Counted from the first letter of the stretch, positions 37,503 to 46,292 are shown. The stretch is 64,000 nucleotides of DNA from Streptomyces sp. BHT-5-2 (GCF_019774615.1 NZ_CP081496.1:4340001-4404000); one strand, 5' to 3'. Notes: generated from the letters alone by a model not told the origin. Numbers and translations: made by a program.

Positions 37503-37940
37503 CACCCGGACGCAGTCACCGCCGTCGCGGTGGAAGGAGAGCGCCGGCTCGATGCCGCCCAGTCGAGGTTCCAGCGGCCGGTGCCGCCCTTGGACCAGCG
37601 GTCGCCGAGGGTGCCGTTGGGGACGACGGGCCGCCCGGAGGCCGCGTCGAGCAGCACCGGCTTCCAGGCGGCCGCCGCCTCGTCGTCGGTGTCGAGCTCC
37701 AGGTCCGCGGCGGTGAGGAACTTCCCTGGCACCAATTCCCTGTCCCACCAGTCACCGGACTCCGGTACGTCCGTCTGGTCGCCGAAGACCTGCGGGGAGG
37801 CGATGGGCAGGTCGGCGTACCAGTCATAGAAGGAGACCATCGGCGCGCCGATCAGCGACATGAACCGGGCGCCGACGGCGTGTGAGGCCATCGACATGGC
37901 GGGGATCGGCGAGAAGCCGGCGACCCGCCCCGGAACTCTA
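37499..37940 (-). pseudogene. narG: narG remnant (nitrate reductase alpha subunit)
   Basis: The minus-strand translation shows VAGFSPIPAMSMASHAVGAR then SFYDWYADLPIASP and GDQTDVPES, conserved NarG sequence near the active site. It jumps directly to a later NarG segment (VPGKFLTAADLEL ... VPNGTLGDRWSKGGTGRWNL), so an internal piece of roughly 100 residues is missing. After NLDW the frame shifts (GGIEPALSF continues in another frame). The N-terminus and all of the C-terminal two thirds are gone. It is a decayed gene, presumably from a complete narGHJI operon. Confidence 0.75.
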
Positions 37941-38060
37941 CCTCCAACTCCCCTACTTTTTCGTGGAGTTCGGGGAACACCACCACACGGTCGGTTCCGT
38001 TCCCACCGGTACCCCGAAGCGCCGCGGCACCTCGTCCGCGACGGTCGCCCCGCGGTCGCC

Positions 38061-38816
38061 TCAGCGCGTGGTGTACCCGCCGTTGACGAAGAGGGTCTGC
38101 CCGTTGAGCCACCAGCCCTCGGTGAGCAGGAAGATCACATAGGGCGCGATCTCCTCGATCTTGGTCAGTTCGCCGTTCATGGAGGAGGACTTGTGGAACG
38201 CGACGGAGTCGTCGGTCTCGGCCGGGTAGAAGAACGAGGTGTCCATCGGGCCCGGGGCGATGTTGTTGACGCTGATGTTGCGGCCGAACAGCTCCTTCGA
38301 CAGGGCGCGGGTGAAGTGCTCGACCGGTGCCTTGCTGCCGGCGTAGACCGAGTACAGACCGGTGTAGGCGGCGAGCAGCGAGGTGACGATGGTGATGATC
38401 GAGCCGTCGCGGTCGATGCGCTTGGCGGCCTCCCGCATCATGAAGTAGGCGGCCTTGGAGTTCACCGCGAACATCCGGTCGTACTCGGCCTCCGAGGTCT
38501 CGGTCATCGGCTTCTTGACCACCATGCCCGCGGTGTTCACACAGGCGTCAACCCGCCCGAACGCATCGACCGCGGCGTCGAAGAGCCCCTCGACGCCGGC
38601 CACCCGCGTCAGGTCCGCCTGGTGCGTCACCGCGTCGCCGCCCGCCTGCTTGACCGCCGCGGCGGTGTCCTCCGCGTCGGCCCGGGAGGAGTCGCTGTTG
38701 TAGTGCACCACGACCTTCGCGCCGTGCCCGCCGAGCTGCCTGCTGACCAGTCCGCCGAGATTCCTGGAGGCCCCGCCGACCACGACGACCTTGTCCTTGA
38801 GCGTACGAGCGGGCAT
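38061..38816 (-). CDS. Short-chain dehydrogenase/reductase
   Basis: 251 residues. Cofactor loop VVVVGGASRNLGGL (a GGxSRNLG variant of TGxxxGxG), then VNTAGM in place of NNAG and the catalytic pair Y-A-G-S-K preceded by Ser in IVTSLLAAY. C-terminal PGPMDTSFFYP and LNGQTLFVNGGYTT are typical of FabG-like classical SDRs. The start at 38816 was chosen for its match to family N-termini (LKDKVVVVGG). It lies next to the nar scar and is the only intact gene on that strand there; the substrate is unknown. Confidence 0.9.
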   Translation of the reverse strand: MPARTLKDKVVVVGGASRNLGGLVSRQLGGHGAKVVVHYNSDSSRADAEDTAAAVKQAGGDAVTHQADLTRVAGVEGLFDAAVDAFGRVDACVNTAGMVVKKPMTETSEAEYDRMFAVNSKAAYFMMREAAKRIDRDGSIITIVTSLLAAYTGLYSVYAGSKAPVEHFTRALSKELFGRNISVNNIAPGPMDTSFFYPAETDDSVAFHKSSSMNGELTKIEEIAPYVIFLLTEGWWLNGQTLFVNGGYTTR

Positions 38817-39235
38817 GACGCGTCTCCTCACACTGTGGTGTCCGTCCCCGCGCGTGCGCGTCGGCGCACCTCGGCGCCCGTACACCCGGGCCGTCTCCCG
38901 GCACGTACGACGCGCGGCCACCCCGACGCTAGGCAGGCCCCCCGGTGATCGCATCCGCAGGCGGCAAGGGCGTCACCCGCCCGGCCGACCTGTGAGGCAT
39001 TCGGCACGCCGTTCGCGTGAGCGGAGTGAAGGGAGTGGGCGGAGTGGGCGGACGCCCTCGGGCCCTCGGGATGGGAGCCGCTCCCCCGCGGCGAGTTGGG
39101 CGGTGCCGTGGCGGGCGCGGGTGGCGCGGCCCTTCCCTCGTAGGGGCCGCGCCATCCGTCGCCTCGTCGGTTCACCCGGGCGCCCGCCGCGTCATGTGGA
39201 GTGTGTCGCCGTATCCGACCGGTGCGGTGCGTCGC
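38817..39235. other. Intergenic stretch with short G-rich repeats
   Basis: 419 bases without a convincing gene. Around 39017-39053 the motif GGAGTG(GGC) recurs in near-tandem copies (GGAGTGAAGGGAGTGGGC, then GGAGTGGGCGGA). It should hold the promoter of the leftward SDR gene. Nothing else recognised. Confidence 0.4.
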
Positions 39236-39478
39236 TCACCACCTCACCACCGACGGCCCCAGCGCCCCGTCGAGTCCGTCCCGGTACCAGGCTTCCGGTG
39301 ACAGGTCGGGGGCTTCAAGGGGTTCCGGGGCAGCGGCAGGCAGCCTCGCGGCCGCCGCCACCGTGTCGTGCAGGGCCTCCCAGTCACATGCGCTCCGCGT
39401 GACCGAGGGCAGGAGCTGGTCCCCCTCCCGGAGGTAGGCCAGCATCCTCTCGTGCGGAGAGGAATTGCTGTTCGTCAT
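39236..39478 (-). CDS. Small hypothetical protein downstream of ECF sigma factor
   Basis: 80 residues: an acidic N-terminal helix SPHERMLAYLREGDQLL, then SACDWEALHDTVAAAARLP and the C-terminus LSPEAWYRDGLDGALG. No transmembrane helix, no zinc-binding HxxxCxxC anti-sigma motif. The start codon complement at 39476-39478 has GGTAACC/AGGG-like sequence upstream. It lies 164 bases beyond the sigma factor on the same strand. Function unknown. Confidence 0.5.
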   Translation of the reverse strand: MTNSNSSPHERMLAYLREGDQLLPSVTRSACDWEALHDTVAAAARLPAAAPEPLEAPDLSPEAWYRDGLDGALGPSVVRW

Positions 39479-39642
39479 GGTTACCCTTCCGTCAAGAACT
39501 CCTGGCGTGGGATCGGTCCCACCCCGGGGCCACGGGTCCGGCCGGCAGCCTCTCCGTGGCTCCGGGGCGCAGCCCGGTCCGGCACTGCGGACGTCGGGCA
39601 CGGCGGCCGCCGCACGCGACCGCCGCGCGCCCTGGGCATGTC

Positions 39643-40221
39643 CTACGCGGGTGCCGGTTCATCGTCGTCCAGACGGAGCCCGGCCCTGGCCTTCGCCTCG
39701 GCCGCGGCGAGTTCACGGCTGACGGTCGCCGACGAGATCTCCAACAACTCGGCGATCTCGACGCCCTTCAGTCCCCAGACATGGGTGAGTTCCCATACCG
39801 CGGCCTGTCGCTCGTCGGCGATGGCGGTCTTCACCGACTCCAGGAGCTCCAGGTATTCGAGCGCGACGGTGGATTCGGGACCGAACTGCCGGGCGTGTTC
39901 GGGCGGTTCGTCGTAGAGCCGCTCTCCCGAGGACGCCTTGCGCCAGTGGTCCCGGAGCTTGTTCCGGGCCACCACGGTGGCGAAGACGATGACGGGCTTT
40001 TCGAACTTGGTGCCGCGACGGAACTCCTGCAGGATCGCGATGCAGGTCTCCTGGGTGATGTCCTGGGCCAGGTGGTAGTCGCGCGCGACCCGGGTGACGG
40101 AGGAGATCAGCCGCGGTACGACGGTCCGCAGCGCCTCCTCCATCAGCGCGGCCTCGCGCTCCTGCGACAGCCGGCGGTGTGCCTCCCCGGAGTCGTCGCC
40201 GCCCCCTGAGAGCTGCCTCAT
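39643..40221 (-). CDS. ECF-type RNA polymerase sigma factor
   Basis: 192 residues. Sigma region 2 is visible as LAQDITQETCIAILQEFRRG through VIVFATVVARNKLRDHWRK (the 2.3-2.4 stretch used for -10 recognition), and region 4 as WELTHVWGLKGVEIAELLEI then SSATVSRELAAAEAKAR (HTH for -35). The start at 40221 (MRQLSGGGDD) fits the family better than an upstream ATG. No membrane anti-sigma factor lies next to it; the short protein at 39236-39478 and the 45-residue membrane peptide at 40350 are the only small neighbours. Confidence 0.9.
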   Translation of the reverse strand: MRQLSGGGDDSGEAHRRLSQEREAALMEEALRTVVPRLISSVTRVARDYHLAQDITQETCIAILQEFRRGTKFEKPVIVFATVVARNKLRDHWRKASSGERLYDEPPEHARQFGPESTVALEYLELLESVKTAIADERQAAVWELTHVWGLKGVEIAELLEISSATVSRELAAAEAKARAGLRLDDDEPAPA

Positions 40222-40349
40222 GTGTCGTCCTCTCCACTGACCGGGTACCGCGACCGCGGCCCCGGGCTCGCTAGGAGGACGTGTCCGCACCCGGATTCCT
40301 TTCACGGCCCCGGGTGAAAAATCCGGCGGCCCCGGCGGGACCTGAGGGC

Positions 40350-40487
40350 ATGGACACTCGCACCGCCCTCGTGCTCGTACTCGGCGGCCTCGCCGTCTTT
40401 CTCGCCTACTCCGACCCGGTGCTCGGCGCGGCCATCGGCATCGGCGTCGCCGTGGTCACCCTGCTGCTGTCGCTGCTGGACAAATAG
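40350..40487 (+). CDS. 45-residue membrane peptide
   Basis: The peptide MDTRTALVLVLGGLAVFLAY continues SDPVLGAAIGIGVAVVTLLL and SLLDK: two hydrophobic stretches split by a short turn containing SDP. Upstream codons of the same frame are charged and Pro-rich and look non-coding, and CTGAGGG precedes the ATG at a suitable distance. It is divergent from the sigma factor. Peptides of this form are widespread in Streptomyces; function unknown. Confidence 0.6.
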   Translation: MDTRTALVLVLGGLAVFLAYSDPVLGAAIGIGVAVVTLLLSLLDK

Positions 40488-40555
40488 CCCGGGGCGCCCG
40501 TCGCCACCTGCGGTTCGCGCCGCGCAATCGCCCCAATTGCCGTGCACCGGTTTGG

Positions 40556-40594
40556 GAGTTACTCCGCCGAGGAACGAATTACTCATGCGAGTAA
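40556..40594. promoter_or_regulatory. Palindromic TetR operator candidate overlapping the start codon
   Basis: TTACTC-ATGC-GAGTAA (40579-40594) is an inverted repeat whose spacer contains the ATG of the TetR gene. A second copy of TTACTC, within the palindrome GAGTTACTC (40556-40564), lies exactly 20 bases upstream, two helical turns away. The arrangement suggests autoregulation by the TetR protein just downstream. Confidence 0.55.
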
Positions 40595-41238
40595 CGGAAG
40601 ACAAGGGCAAGGGGGGCGTCGCGTCCGCCGGTGGGCCCGGTCGGTCGCCGGCCGCGAGCGCGCGACGGGCGCAGATCGTGGACGCGGCCATCGAGACCCT
40701 GGCCGAGCTCGGCCATGGACAGACGACGTTCGCCCGGATCAGGGAGCGTGCGGACATCTCCAGCACCCGTTTGATCTCCTATCACTTCGGCACCAAAGGG
40801 GAGTTGATGAGCGCCGTCCTGGAAGAGGTCGGGTTACGCGCCCACCATGCGATCTCGCAGCGCGTCGCGGGCGAGACCACGGCGGCCGGGGCGCTGCGGG
40901 CCCGGATCCAGGCGCAGGTGGAGTGGGTGGCCGGCAACCGCTCCGCGGTGCGGGCGATGTACGAGATCTGCCTGAACGAGCGGGCGCCGGACGGCACATT
41001 GCGCTACGGCATGGCGCCCTCCGCCCGGGCGAACGTCGAGGCGCTGGAGCCGATCCTGCGGGCCGGTCAGGAGAGCGGGGAATTCCGGCAGTTCGACACG
41101 GGGTTGATGGCGCTCACACTGAAGTCCGCGATCGACGCGGCGCTCGTCCGCATGACGCATCCACCGTGCCTGACCCTGACGCAGTGCGTCGGCGAACTCA
41201 CCACCCTGGCCGAACTCGCCACCAGGCGGGAGTCGTGA
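40585..41238 (+). CDS. TetR-family regulator
   Basis: 217 residues. HTH: AQIVDAAIETLAELGHGQTT, then RIRERADISSTRLISYHFGT. The C-terminal domain is of unknown ligand specificity. ATG 40585 follows GAGGAACG. The stop overlaps the next gene's GTG (GTGA at 41235-41238), so it is translationally coupled to the VC0807-like membrane protein, its probable target. A palindrome straddles the start codon. Confidence 0.92.
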   Translation: MRVTEDKGKGGVASAGGPGRSPAASARRAQIVDAAIETLAELGHGQTTFARIRERADISSTRLISYHFGTKGELMSAVLEEVGLRAHHAISQRVAGETTAAGALRARIQAQVEWVAGNRSAVRAMYEICLNERAPDGTLRYGMAPSARANVEALEPILRAGQESGEFRQFDTGLMALTLKSAIDAALVRMTHPPCLTLTQCVGELTTLAELATRRES

Positions 41239-41945
41239 GCGCCCCGGAAGGCGTGCCCACCGACGCCGGGCGAAGCGGCAACGGGCGGCTGCTGCGGCAA
41301 CTGGTCTGGGACGTGGCCGCGCCCGTCGGTCTCTTCTACGGGTTGCGCGCACTGGGCGCGAGCGTGTTCGCCGCGATGTTGGCCGGCGCCCTGCTGCCGC
41401 TGGTGGCCACGGGGGCGTACTGGCTGCGGGACCGCCGGCTGGAGGGGATGGCGGCGTTCATGGCCGGGGTGCTGCTGCTGGGGGCGGTGGCGTCGCTGAT
41501 CAGCGGGGACACCCGGTTCCTGCTGGCCAGGGACGGCTGGGTGACGGCCGTGGCCGGGCTGTGTTTCCTGGGATCGGTCCGGGCCCGGCGCCCCCTGGCG
41601 TATCTGGGAGCGCGACCGCTGTTGGAGGGGCGGTTCCGCTCCGACGGGACGCCCTGGGAGATCCTGTGGGAGCGCGAACCGCGCTTCCGCCTCATCTGGC
41701 GCGTCTCCTCGGCGATATGGGGCATCGCCCTGCTCGTCGACGCCGTGGCACGGGTCGTGATGGCGTACACCCTGCCGGTCGACGCCGTCCCCGGCCTGGC
41801 CGGTCTGCTCTGGCCGGTGACGATGGTGCTGTTGCAGCTGGTCAACGGCGTCTACTACCGGGTGGCGGGCCTGTGGCGACTGACCGCGGGCGCGGCCGGC
41901 GCACGGGACGGGCACGGCGAGCGGGACGTCGCCGTACGTGCCTGA
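41235..41945 (+). CDS. VC0807-family membrane protein
   Basis: 236 residues, GTG start overlapping the TetR stop by four bases. Five or six transmembrane helices: APVGLFYGLRALGASVFAAM; ALLPLVATGAYWLRD; MAAFMAGVLLLGAVASLISG; then SSAIWGIALLVDAVARVVMA and LLWPVTMVLLQLVNGVYYRV. The FLLARDGWVTAVAGLCFLGS and RRPLAYLGARPLL segments are the VC0807 hallmark. Function unknown; regulated in all likelihood by the co-transcribed TetR. Confidence 0.87.
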   Translation: MSAPEGVPTDAGRSGNGRLLRQLVWDVAAPVGLFYGLRALGASVFAAMLAGALLPLVATGAYWLRDRRLEGMAAFMAGVLLLGAVASLISGDTRFLLARDGWVTAVAGLCFLGSVRARRPLAYLGARPLLEGRFRSDGTPWEILWEREPRFRLIWRVSSAIWGIALLVDAVARVVMAYTLPVDAVPGLAGLLWPVTMVLLQLVNGVYYRVAGLWRLTAGAAGARDGHGERDVAVRA

Positions 41946-41989
41946 GCGGAGGGGGCAACGGCCTGGCCGCCGGCCTGTGACGGCAACTC

Positions 41990-42349
41990 CTAGTGCAGAA
42001 CGGCCAGGACGAGTGAGGCGGCGGCCAGTCCCAGGTATCCGGCGGGCCCGGCCATCGTCGCGTAGGCGCGGGCCCGGACATGGGCGGCGACGGCCCCGAC
42101 GAAGAACAGCACCAGGCCCACGGCGGCGGCGACGCCGAGGGCCTGAGCCCCCATGAGCCCGGCCAAGAGCCCCAGTGCCCCGGCGCCCTTGAGTCCGCCG
42201 AGCCATGGCAGCCAGGACCGCGGCACGCCCACCGCCGCGGAGTTGGCGAGGACGAACTCGGCCCTCGCCAGGTCCGCGACCGCGATCCCGCCGTTCGCCA
42301 CGATCGTGATGACGGTGATGAGCACGTAGGAGATGTGGGCGGTGTCCAT
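41990..42349 (-). CDS. DoxX-like membrane protein
   Basis: 119 residues with four transmembrane helices (ISYVLITVITIVANGGIAVA; LPWLGGLKGAGALGLLAGLM; ALGVAAAVGLVLFFVGAVAA; AGYLGLAAASLVLAVLH). This is the DoxX-like family layout; members are often linked to thiol or oxidative stress. It is divergent from a LysR gene with 116 bases between starts, so the LysR protein probably controls it. Confidence 0.85.
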   Translation of the reverse strand: MDTAHISYVLITVITIVANGGIAVADLARAEFVLANSAAVGVPRSWLPWLGGLKGAGALGLLAGLMGAQALGVAAAVGLVLFFVGAVAAHVRARAYATMAGPAGYLGLAAASLVLAVLH

Positions 42350-42451
42350 GTGCCGTCGCCTCCCCTTCCATCCGTTCGGTCTGCCTGCGATCCGGTTCCC
42401 TGTCTGTGACCAGGCTCGTCGTGCCGACGCCCGGCGTCCAATACCTGCGGC

Positions 42452-42457
42452 TATAAC
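42452..42457 (+). promoter_or_regulatory. -10-like hexamer directly before the LysR start
   Basis: TATAAC lies only eight bases before the ATG at 42466, with ATA...TAT half-sites around it (42441-42454). If used, the LysR mRNA would be leaderless or nearly so, and the LysR protein could bind over its own promoter. No strong -35 was seen. Confidence 0.4.
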
Positions 42458-42465
42458 CTGGCGGC

Positions 42466-43395
42466 ATGGATGTCGACACCCGGCTGCTGCGCTACTTCGC
42501 CGCCGTGGCGGAGGAGGGGCGCCTGACCCGCGCCGCGCAACGCCTGTTCGTCTCCCAGCCGGCGCTGACCAAGCAGATCAAGCAGCTGGAGGCGCAGCTC
42601 GGGGTGGTGTTGTTCGTTCGTTCCCGAACCGGGATGGCGCTGACGGAGGCGGGGCGCGCGCTGGCCGAGCGGGTGCCTGGGCTGCTGGCCGACTGGGACC
42701 GGATGCTGCGGGAGACGAAGGCGGCGGCGAGCCGGGCGGAGCGGGTGCTGCGGGTCGGCTTCGTGGCCAGTGGCGCCAACGAGGCGACCCCGGGCATCGT
42801 CGCGGAGTTCGCCCGGCGCCGACCGGGCTGGCGGGCCGAGATGCGACAGGCAGCGTGGTCCGACCCGTCCGCCGGACTGGCCGGCGCGGCGGTGGACGTC
42901 GCTCTGGTGCGGCTGCCGTTCCCCGGCCAGGACGCGGTGCGCGTCGAGCCGCTGTTCACCGAACCGCGCTGGGTGGCGCTCGCCGACGGGCATCCCCTGG
43001 CCGCACACGAAGTGATCCCGTTCCGGGAGCTGTGGGACGAGCCGTTCGTGGCCGCTCCGCCGGAGACGGGCCGGTGGCGGGACTACTGGCTGGCCGTCGA
43101 CGAGCGCGAGGGGCACCCGGTCCGCATCGGTGCCGTCACCGACCAGCCGGACGACTGGCTCAGTGCGATCGCCAACGGCTACGGCGTCGCCCTGGCCCCC
43201 GAATCCGCGTCCCGCTTCTACGCCCGTCCCGGCGTCACCTATCGCCCGGTCAGCGGCGTCAGCCCCAGTCAGGTGGCCGTCGCCTGGGCCCCGGCCGACG
43301 ACGCCAACCCGGTCGTACAGGACTTCGTGCGGTGCTGCCCGGGAGGGCTGCCGGGGGCGGCCGACGTGGGCAGCGAATGCCGTGGTCAGGGGTGA
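42466..43395 (+). CDS. LysR-family regulator
   Basis: 309 residues. Clear N-terminal wHTH: LLRYFAAVAEEGRLTRAAQR, then LFVSQPALTKQIKQLEAQLG. The effector-binding domain follows (VLRVGFVASGANEATPGIVA; VDVALVRLPFPGQDAV). It is divergent from the DoxX-like gene, its likely target. The downstream maltokinase-cap protein starts 12 bases after its stop and may be co-transcribed. Confidence 0.93.
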   Translation: MDVDTRLLRYFAAVAEEGRLTRAAQRLFVSQPALTKQIKQLEAQLGVVLFVRSRTGMALTEAGRALAERVPGLLADWDRMLRETKAAASRAERVLRVGFVASGANEATPGIVAEFARRRPGWRAEMRQAAWSDPSAGLAGAAVDVALVRLPFPGQDAVRVEPLFTEPRWVALADGHPLAAHEVIPFRELWDEPFVAAPPETGRWRDYWLAVDEREGHPVRIGAVTDQPDDWLSAIANGYGVALAPESASRFYARPGVTYRPVSGVSPSQVAVAWAPADDANPVVQDFVRCCPGGLPGAADVGSECRGQG

Positions 43396-43406
43396 TATGA
43401 AGGGGC

Positions 43407-44162
43407 ATGGCCGTCATTCACCACACCACCCTGAAGCCCACCAAACTGGAGCTTCTCACTGCCTGGCTCCCGAGCCGGCCCTGGTACCGGGGCGCCGCCC
43501 AGGCACCGCAGTTGGCCAGGGTCGGCGGCTTCCGGCTCGACGATCCGCAGGGCGAGGTGGGGATCGAGTGCCTGGTGGTCACCGACCGGTCCGGCGACCG
43601 TCCGGTCACCTACTTCGTCCCGCTCACCTACCGCGGGGCGCCGCTCGACGGCGCCGAACGGGGCCTGGTCGGCACTCTGGAGCACGGCCTGCTGGGTCGT
43701 CGCTGGATCTACGACGGGGCCCATGACCCCGTTCTCGTGGGCCAGTTGTTCGCCGTCTTCCAGGGCCGTGCCGTACCGCAGGCACAGGACGTCACCGATG
43801 CCCGTGACGACTCCGTCCACGGCCGCCTCGCCGAGACCGCCGCGGCCGCCGCCGTGGGTTCGTCGGCAGTGGCGGCTGCGGCGACCGTGGTCGATGCAGC
43901 GCACGGCACCGAGCTCGTGCTGCACACCAGCACGGGAGCGGGCGGGGAGGCGGAGGCGGCCGGCGCGCGTTCGGCCGGCGCGCGGGCCACGCTCGGCCTG
44001 CGTATCGAGCGCGTTCTGGCGGCGCTGCCGCGGGAGGGCGGCGTCGGCTCCACGGGCGGTGCCGGCCCGGAGTGTCTGGGGACCCTGACCGGCGCCTGGC
44101 AGTCGGCCGACGGCATGGCGCACCGCGGTCTGTTGGCGACGCTGCACGCCGCGGAGCGCTGA
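43407..44162 (+). CDS. Maltokinase N-terminal cap-domain protein
   Basis: 251 residues. The region LELLTAWLPSRPWYRG ... GFRLDDPQGEVGIECLVVTD ... YFVPLTYRGAPLDGAERGLV resembles the N-terminal cap found on maltokinases and trehalose synthase-maltokinase fusions (CG repressor-like). No kinase domain follows, so it cannot phosphorylate maltose alone. The C-terminal half is Ala-rich. ATG is preceded by AAGGGG. It is likely translated from the LysR transcript. The function of stand-alone cap proteins is unknown. Confidence 0.8.
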   Translation: MAVIHHTTLKPTKLELLTAWLPSRPWYRGAAQAPQLARVGGFRLDDPQGEVGIECLVVTDRSGDRPVTYFVPLTYRGAPLDGAERGLVGTLEHGLLGRRWIYDGAHDPVLVGQLFAVFQGRAVPQAQDVTDARDDSVHGRLAETAAAAAVGSSAVAAAATVVDAAHGTELVLHTSTGAGGEAEAAGARSAGARATLGLRIERVLAALPREGGVGSTGGAGPECLGTLTGAWQSADGMAHRGLLATLHAAER

Positions 44163-44513
44163 CGCTCTCGACGGCCCCGCGCCGCCGCCCCGCGCGCGAC
44201 GGTTCCGGCGGAGGGAACAATTTCCCTCCGCCGGGGCCGAGTTCCAGGCGGTCGGGAGAGTGTGCCCGGCGTGGACCTGTGGGGCGGGCGGAGTGCGTGC
44301 TTCCGGGTGAAAGAGTCCGGGCGGGTGGGCGTGCCGGGAGTCGAAACGGCGCCGCCCCTCCCCCTTATAGCTGTGTGACTGATCCTGTGGACATGGCGAT
44401 GGCGTTGCTGTGCGGATTATCCGCGGTGCCTGTGAAGGGCGAGGCGGAGGAGCGCCGATCGGTGGACGTGCGGCGACGGGTGCCTGGCAGTGAGGAGGGG
44501 GCCCGGGCGGGCC
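44163..44513. other. Convergent intergenic stretch
   Basis: 351 bases between convergent genes, no gene seen. Apart from the strong hairpin at 44205-44234 nothing is recognised. Confidence 0.5.
44205..44234. terminator. Strong 13-bp hairpin between convergent genes
   Basis: CCGGCGGAGGGAA (44205-44217) is an exact inverted match to TTCCCTCCGCCGG (44222-44234) with a four-base loop. It begins 43 bases after the stop of the rightward maltokinase-cap gene. A symmetrical stem could also stop leftward transcription of the regulator ending at 44514. No T-run. Confidence 0.75.
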
Positions 44514-45863
44514 TCACCGGGCCGTCGCGCGCAGACGTTCCCGGAAGGCTTTGACGTGGGGGTCGCGCTGATGGGGCGCGAGTCGGTGGGCCAGGCGGGG
44601 CAGCGTGCCGTGCACGGAACCGGCGGCGAGCTGCCCGTGGTGGCGCAGGGCGTGGAAGGAGTGCTCCACGGCCGCGTCGACCTCGTCCAGGGCGAGCAGG
44701 GTGTGCGCGAACTGGACGTGCAGCAGGGTGCGGGCCTTGTGGTGGTCGGCCGGCCGGCAGGCGAGGGAGTGCTCCAGTTCGGACAGGGCCGCCTTGTGGT
44801 CGCCGAGGCTTGAGAGCACCTCGGCGCGCTGGTAGCGCAGGGCGGTCTCCGGGTAGCTGGTGAAGGGTCCTTCGGGGCCGGTGGCATGGGCCAGGTGCTG
44901 CTCCGCGAGCAGCAGGTCCGCGCTCGCGGCGCGGCTCCGGCCGGCGCCGGCCCGGACGACGGCGCGCCCGGCGTGGAGATACGCGCGGACGGCCTCGGGC
45001 ACCGCCGAGCCCGCGGTGTCGATGGCGGCCTCGGCGAAGGCGAGGGCCTGGTGGTGGTCGCCGAGCTGGTGGGCCTGCATGCTCAGACAGCGCAGCACGA
45101 TCGCGTACGAAGCGCGGTCGCCGGCCGCGTGGGCGAGTTCCAGCGCGATGTCGTAGTAGTGCTGGGCGAGGGCGGGATGGCCGGTCTCGCAGGTGCGCCC
45201 GGCCAGCAGCAGGGTCAGATGGGCGGCGCCGGTGAGGAGGGCCCGCCGCAGGCCCGGGCCGGCCGGGGCGGTGAGCAGCGGCGCCACCTCCGTGGCGAGG
45301 TATCCGGCCAGCGCCGACCGGCCGTGGGCGCCGCCGTACCGCTCCCCCAGCAGGGAGCTGCGGGCCGCCATCGCCTCCAGTCGGGCGGGCGCGTCGGCCG
45401 ATGCCTGGGGGGCGCGCGGGTCGGCCGGGGGCAGGGTGGACAGGCGGCTCCCCCAGTCGGTGAAGACCGGTGGCGGGGTGGAGAGCACGGTGCGGGCGAG
45501 GTCGGCCCGGCGGGCGGGGTCGGTCTCCGCCCGGCACAGGGCGGTCAGCCGGTGGACGGGATCGCCGCGGCGCAGGGCGGAAGTCAGCGCGCCGCCGGTG
45601 GGGTCGGGGTCGGGGAGCCCGGTGTCCTGGGGGGTGAGCCGGCGGCCGAGGCGGTGGCTCAGTGCCTGTCCGATCAGGTGTCCCACCGGAGGGCGGGGGC
45701 GGGCACCGTTGAGCCAGCGGGCGACCGAGGTGCGGTCGTAGCGCAGGCGGAGGCCCCGGGCGGCACCGAGTGCGTTGACAGCGCGGGAGAGATCGGTGGC
45801 GGTCCAGTCGGCCTCGGCCAACAGTGCCGCGAGCATTCGGTTGGGGCGGCGCGGGGGCGTCAT
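44514..45863 (-). CDS. TPR-type transcriptional regulator with N-terminal HTH-like domain
   Basis: 449 residues. The N-terminus (MLAALLAEADWTATDLSRAV then LRYDRTSVARWLNGARPRPP) is a degenerate XRE-like HTH. The rest is helical repeats in the TPR style (LAQHYYDIALELAHAAGDRA; LAFAEAAIDTAGSAVPEAV; ALSELEHSLACRPADHHKAR). Proteins with this layout (NsdA-like) regulate development and antibiotic production in Streptomyces. It is paralogous to the divergent gene at 46293-47657 (shared WxxxxLxxxVNALxA and LxYDRTxVAxWLxGxRP patterns), and the pair sits directly before the acyl-chain operon. Confidence 0.85.
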   Translation of the reverse strand: MTPPRRPNRMLAALLAEADWTATDLSRAVNALGAARGLRLRYDRTSVARWLNGARPRPPVGHLIGQALSHRLGRRLTPQDTGLPDPDPTGGALTSALRRGDPVHRLTALCRAETDPARRADLARTVLSTPPPVFTDWGSRLSTLPPADPRAPQASADAPARLEAMAARSSLLGERYGGAHGRSALAGYLATEVAPLLTAPAGPGLRRALLTGAAHLTLLLAGRTCETGHPALAQHYYDIALELAHAAGDRASYAIVLRCLSMQAHQLGDHHQALAFAEAAIDTAGSAVPEAVRAYLHAGRAVVRAGAGRSRAASADLLLAEQHLAHATGPEGPFTSYPETALRYQRAEVLSSLGDHKAALSELEHSLACRPADHHKARTLLHVQFAHTLLALDEVDAAVEHSFHALRHHGQLAAGSVHGTLPRLAHRLAPHQRDPHVKAFRERLRATAR

Positions 45864-46292
45864 GGTGTGGCTGCCTCGCTCACTCGTCAGGCTTTCCGGC
45901 TCGGCGCTGCCCCTATCGCAAGCAGGACTTTCAACACGTTCACGCTTCCCGCCACGACCGGGCGTTCCGCCCCGGCTCGATCCATGGTTCCGTTGATGGA
46001 CGGCTGTTGGCTACGGCCCAGGGGTCCGCAGGGCGCGAATCCGGCCACCGTAAGGCTGCCCCGGTAGAATTCCGCGGACACCCGCGAGAGCCCGGCCGTG
46101 GCTGGGTATGAATTCGATCAGGTGCAAGAGCAGGACCAGGTACGGACATTACTTCTCATGAACTCCTTTCGTCCCTTCCGTTTCTCCGGCTCCCCCCGTC
46201 CGTTCGTCCACGGTGGGACCGCGGATTTGACGCGGAATGATACGGCCTCGGTGTCTCGCGCGGATACCGAACTCCCGTTCCGGGAGCCTTAG
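45864..46292. other. Divergent promoter region between the two TPR regulators
   Basis: 429 bases. Locally AT-richer between about 46100 and 46270, consistent with promoters. A 65-codon frame ends at 46292, one base before the next gene's GTG, but it lacks codon bias and a ribosome site and is not called. No operator palindrome stands out. Confidence 0.5.

Noticed and set aside
39017..39053. GGAGTG repeats as a CRISPR or iteron array
   Set aside because: Only three or four irregular copies of a very short motif, no spacers of constant length.
46098..46292. A 64-residue frame abutting the second TPR regulator
   Set aside because: No ribosome site, no codon bias; the abutment is probably chance because the regulator has its own GGGAG-GTG start.
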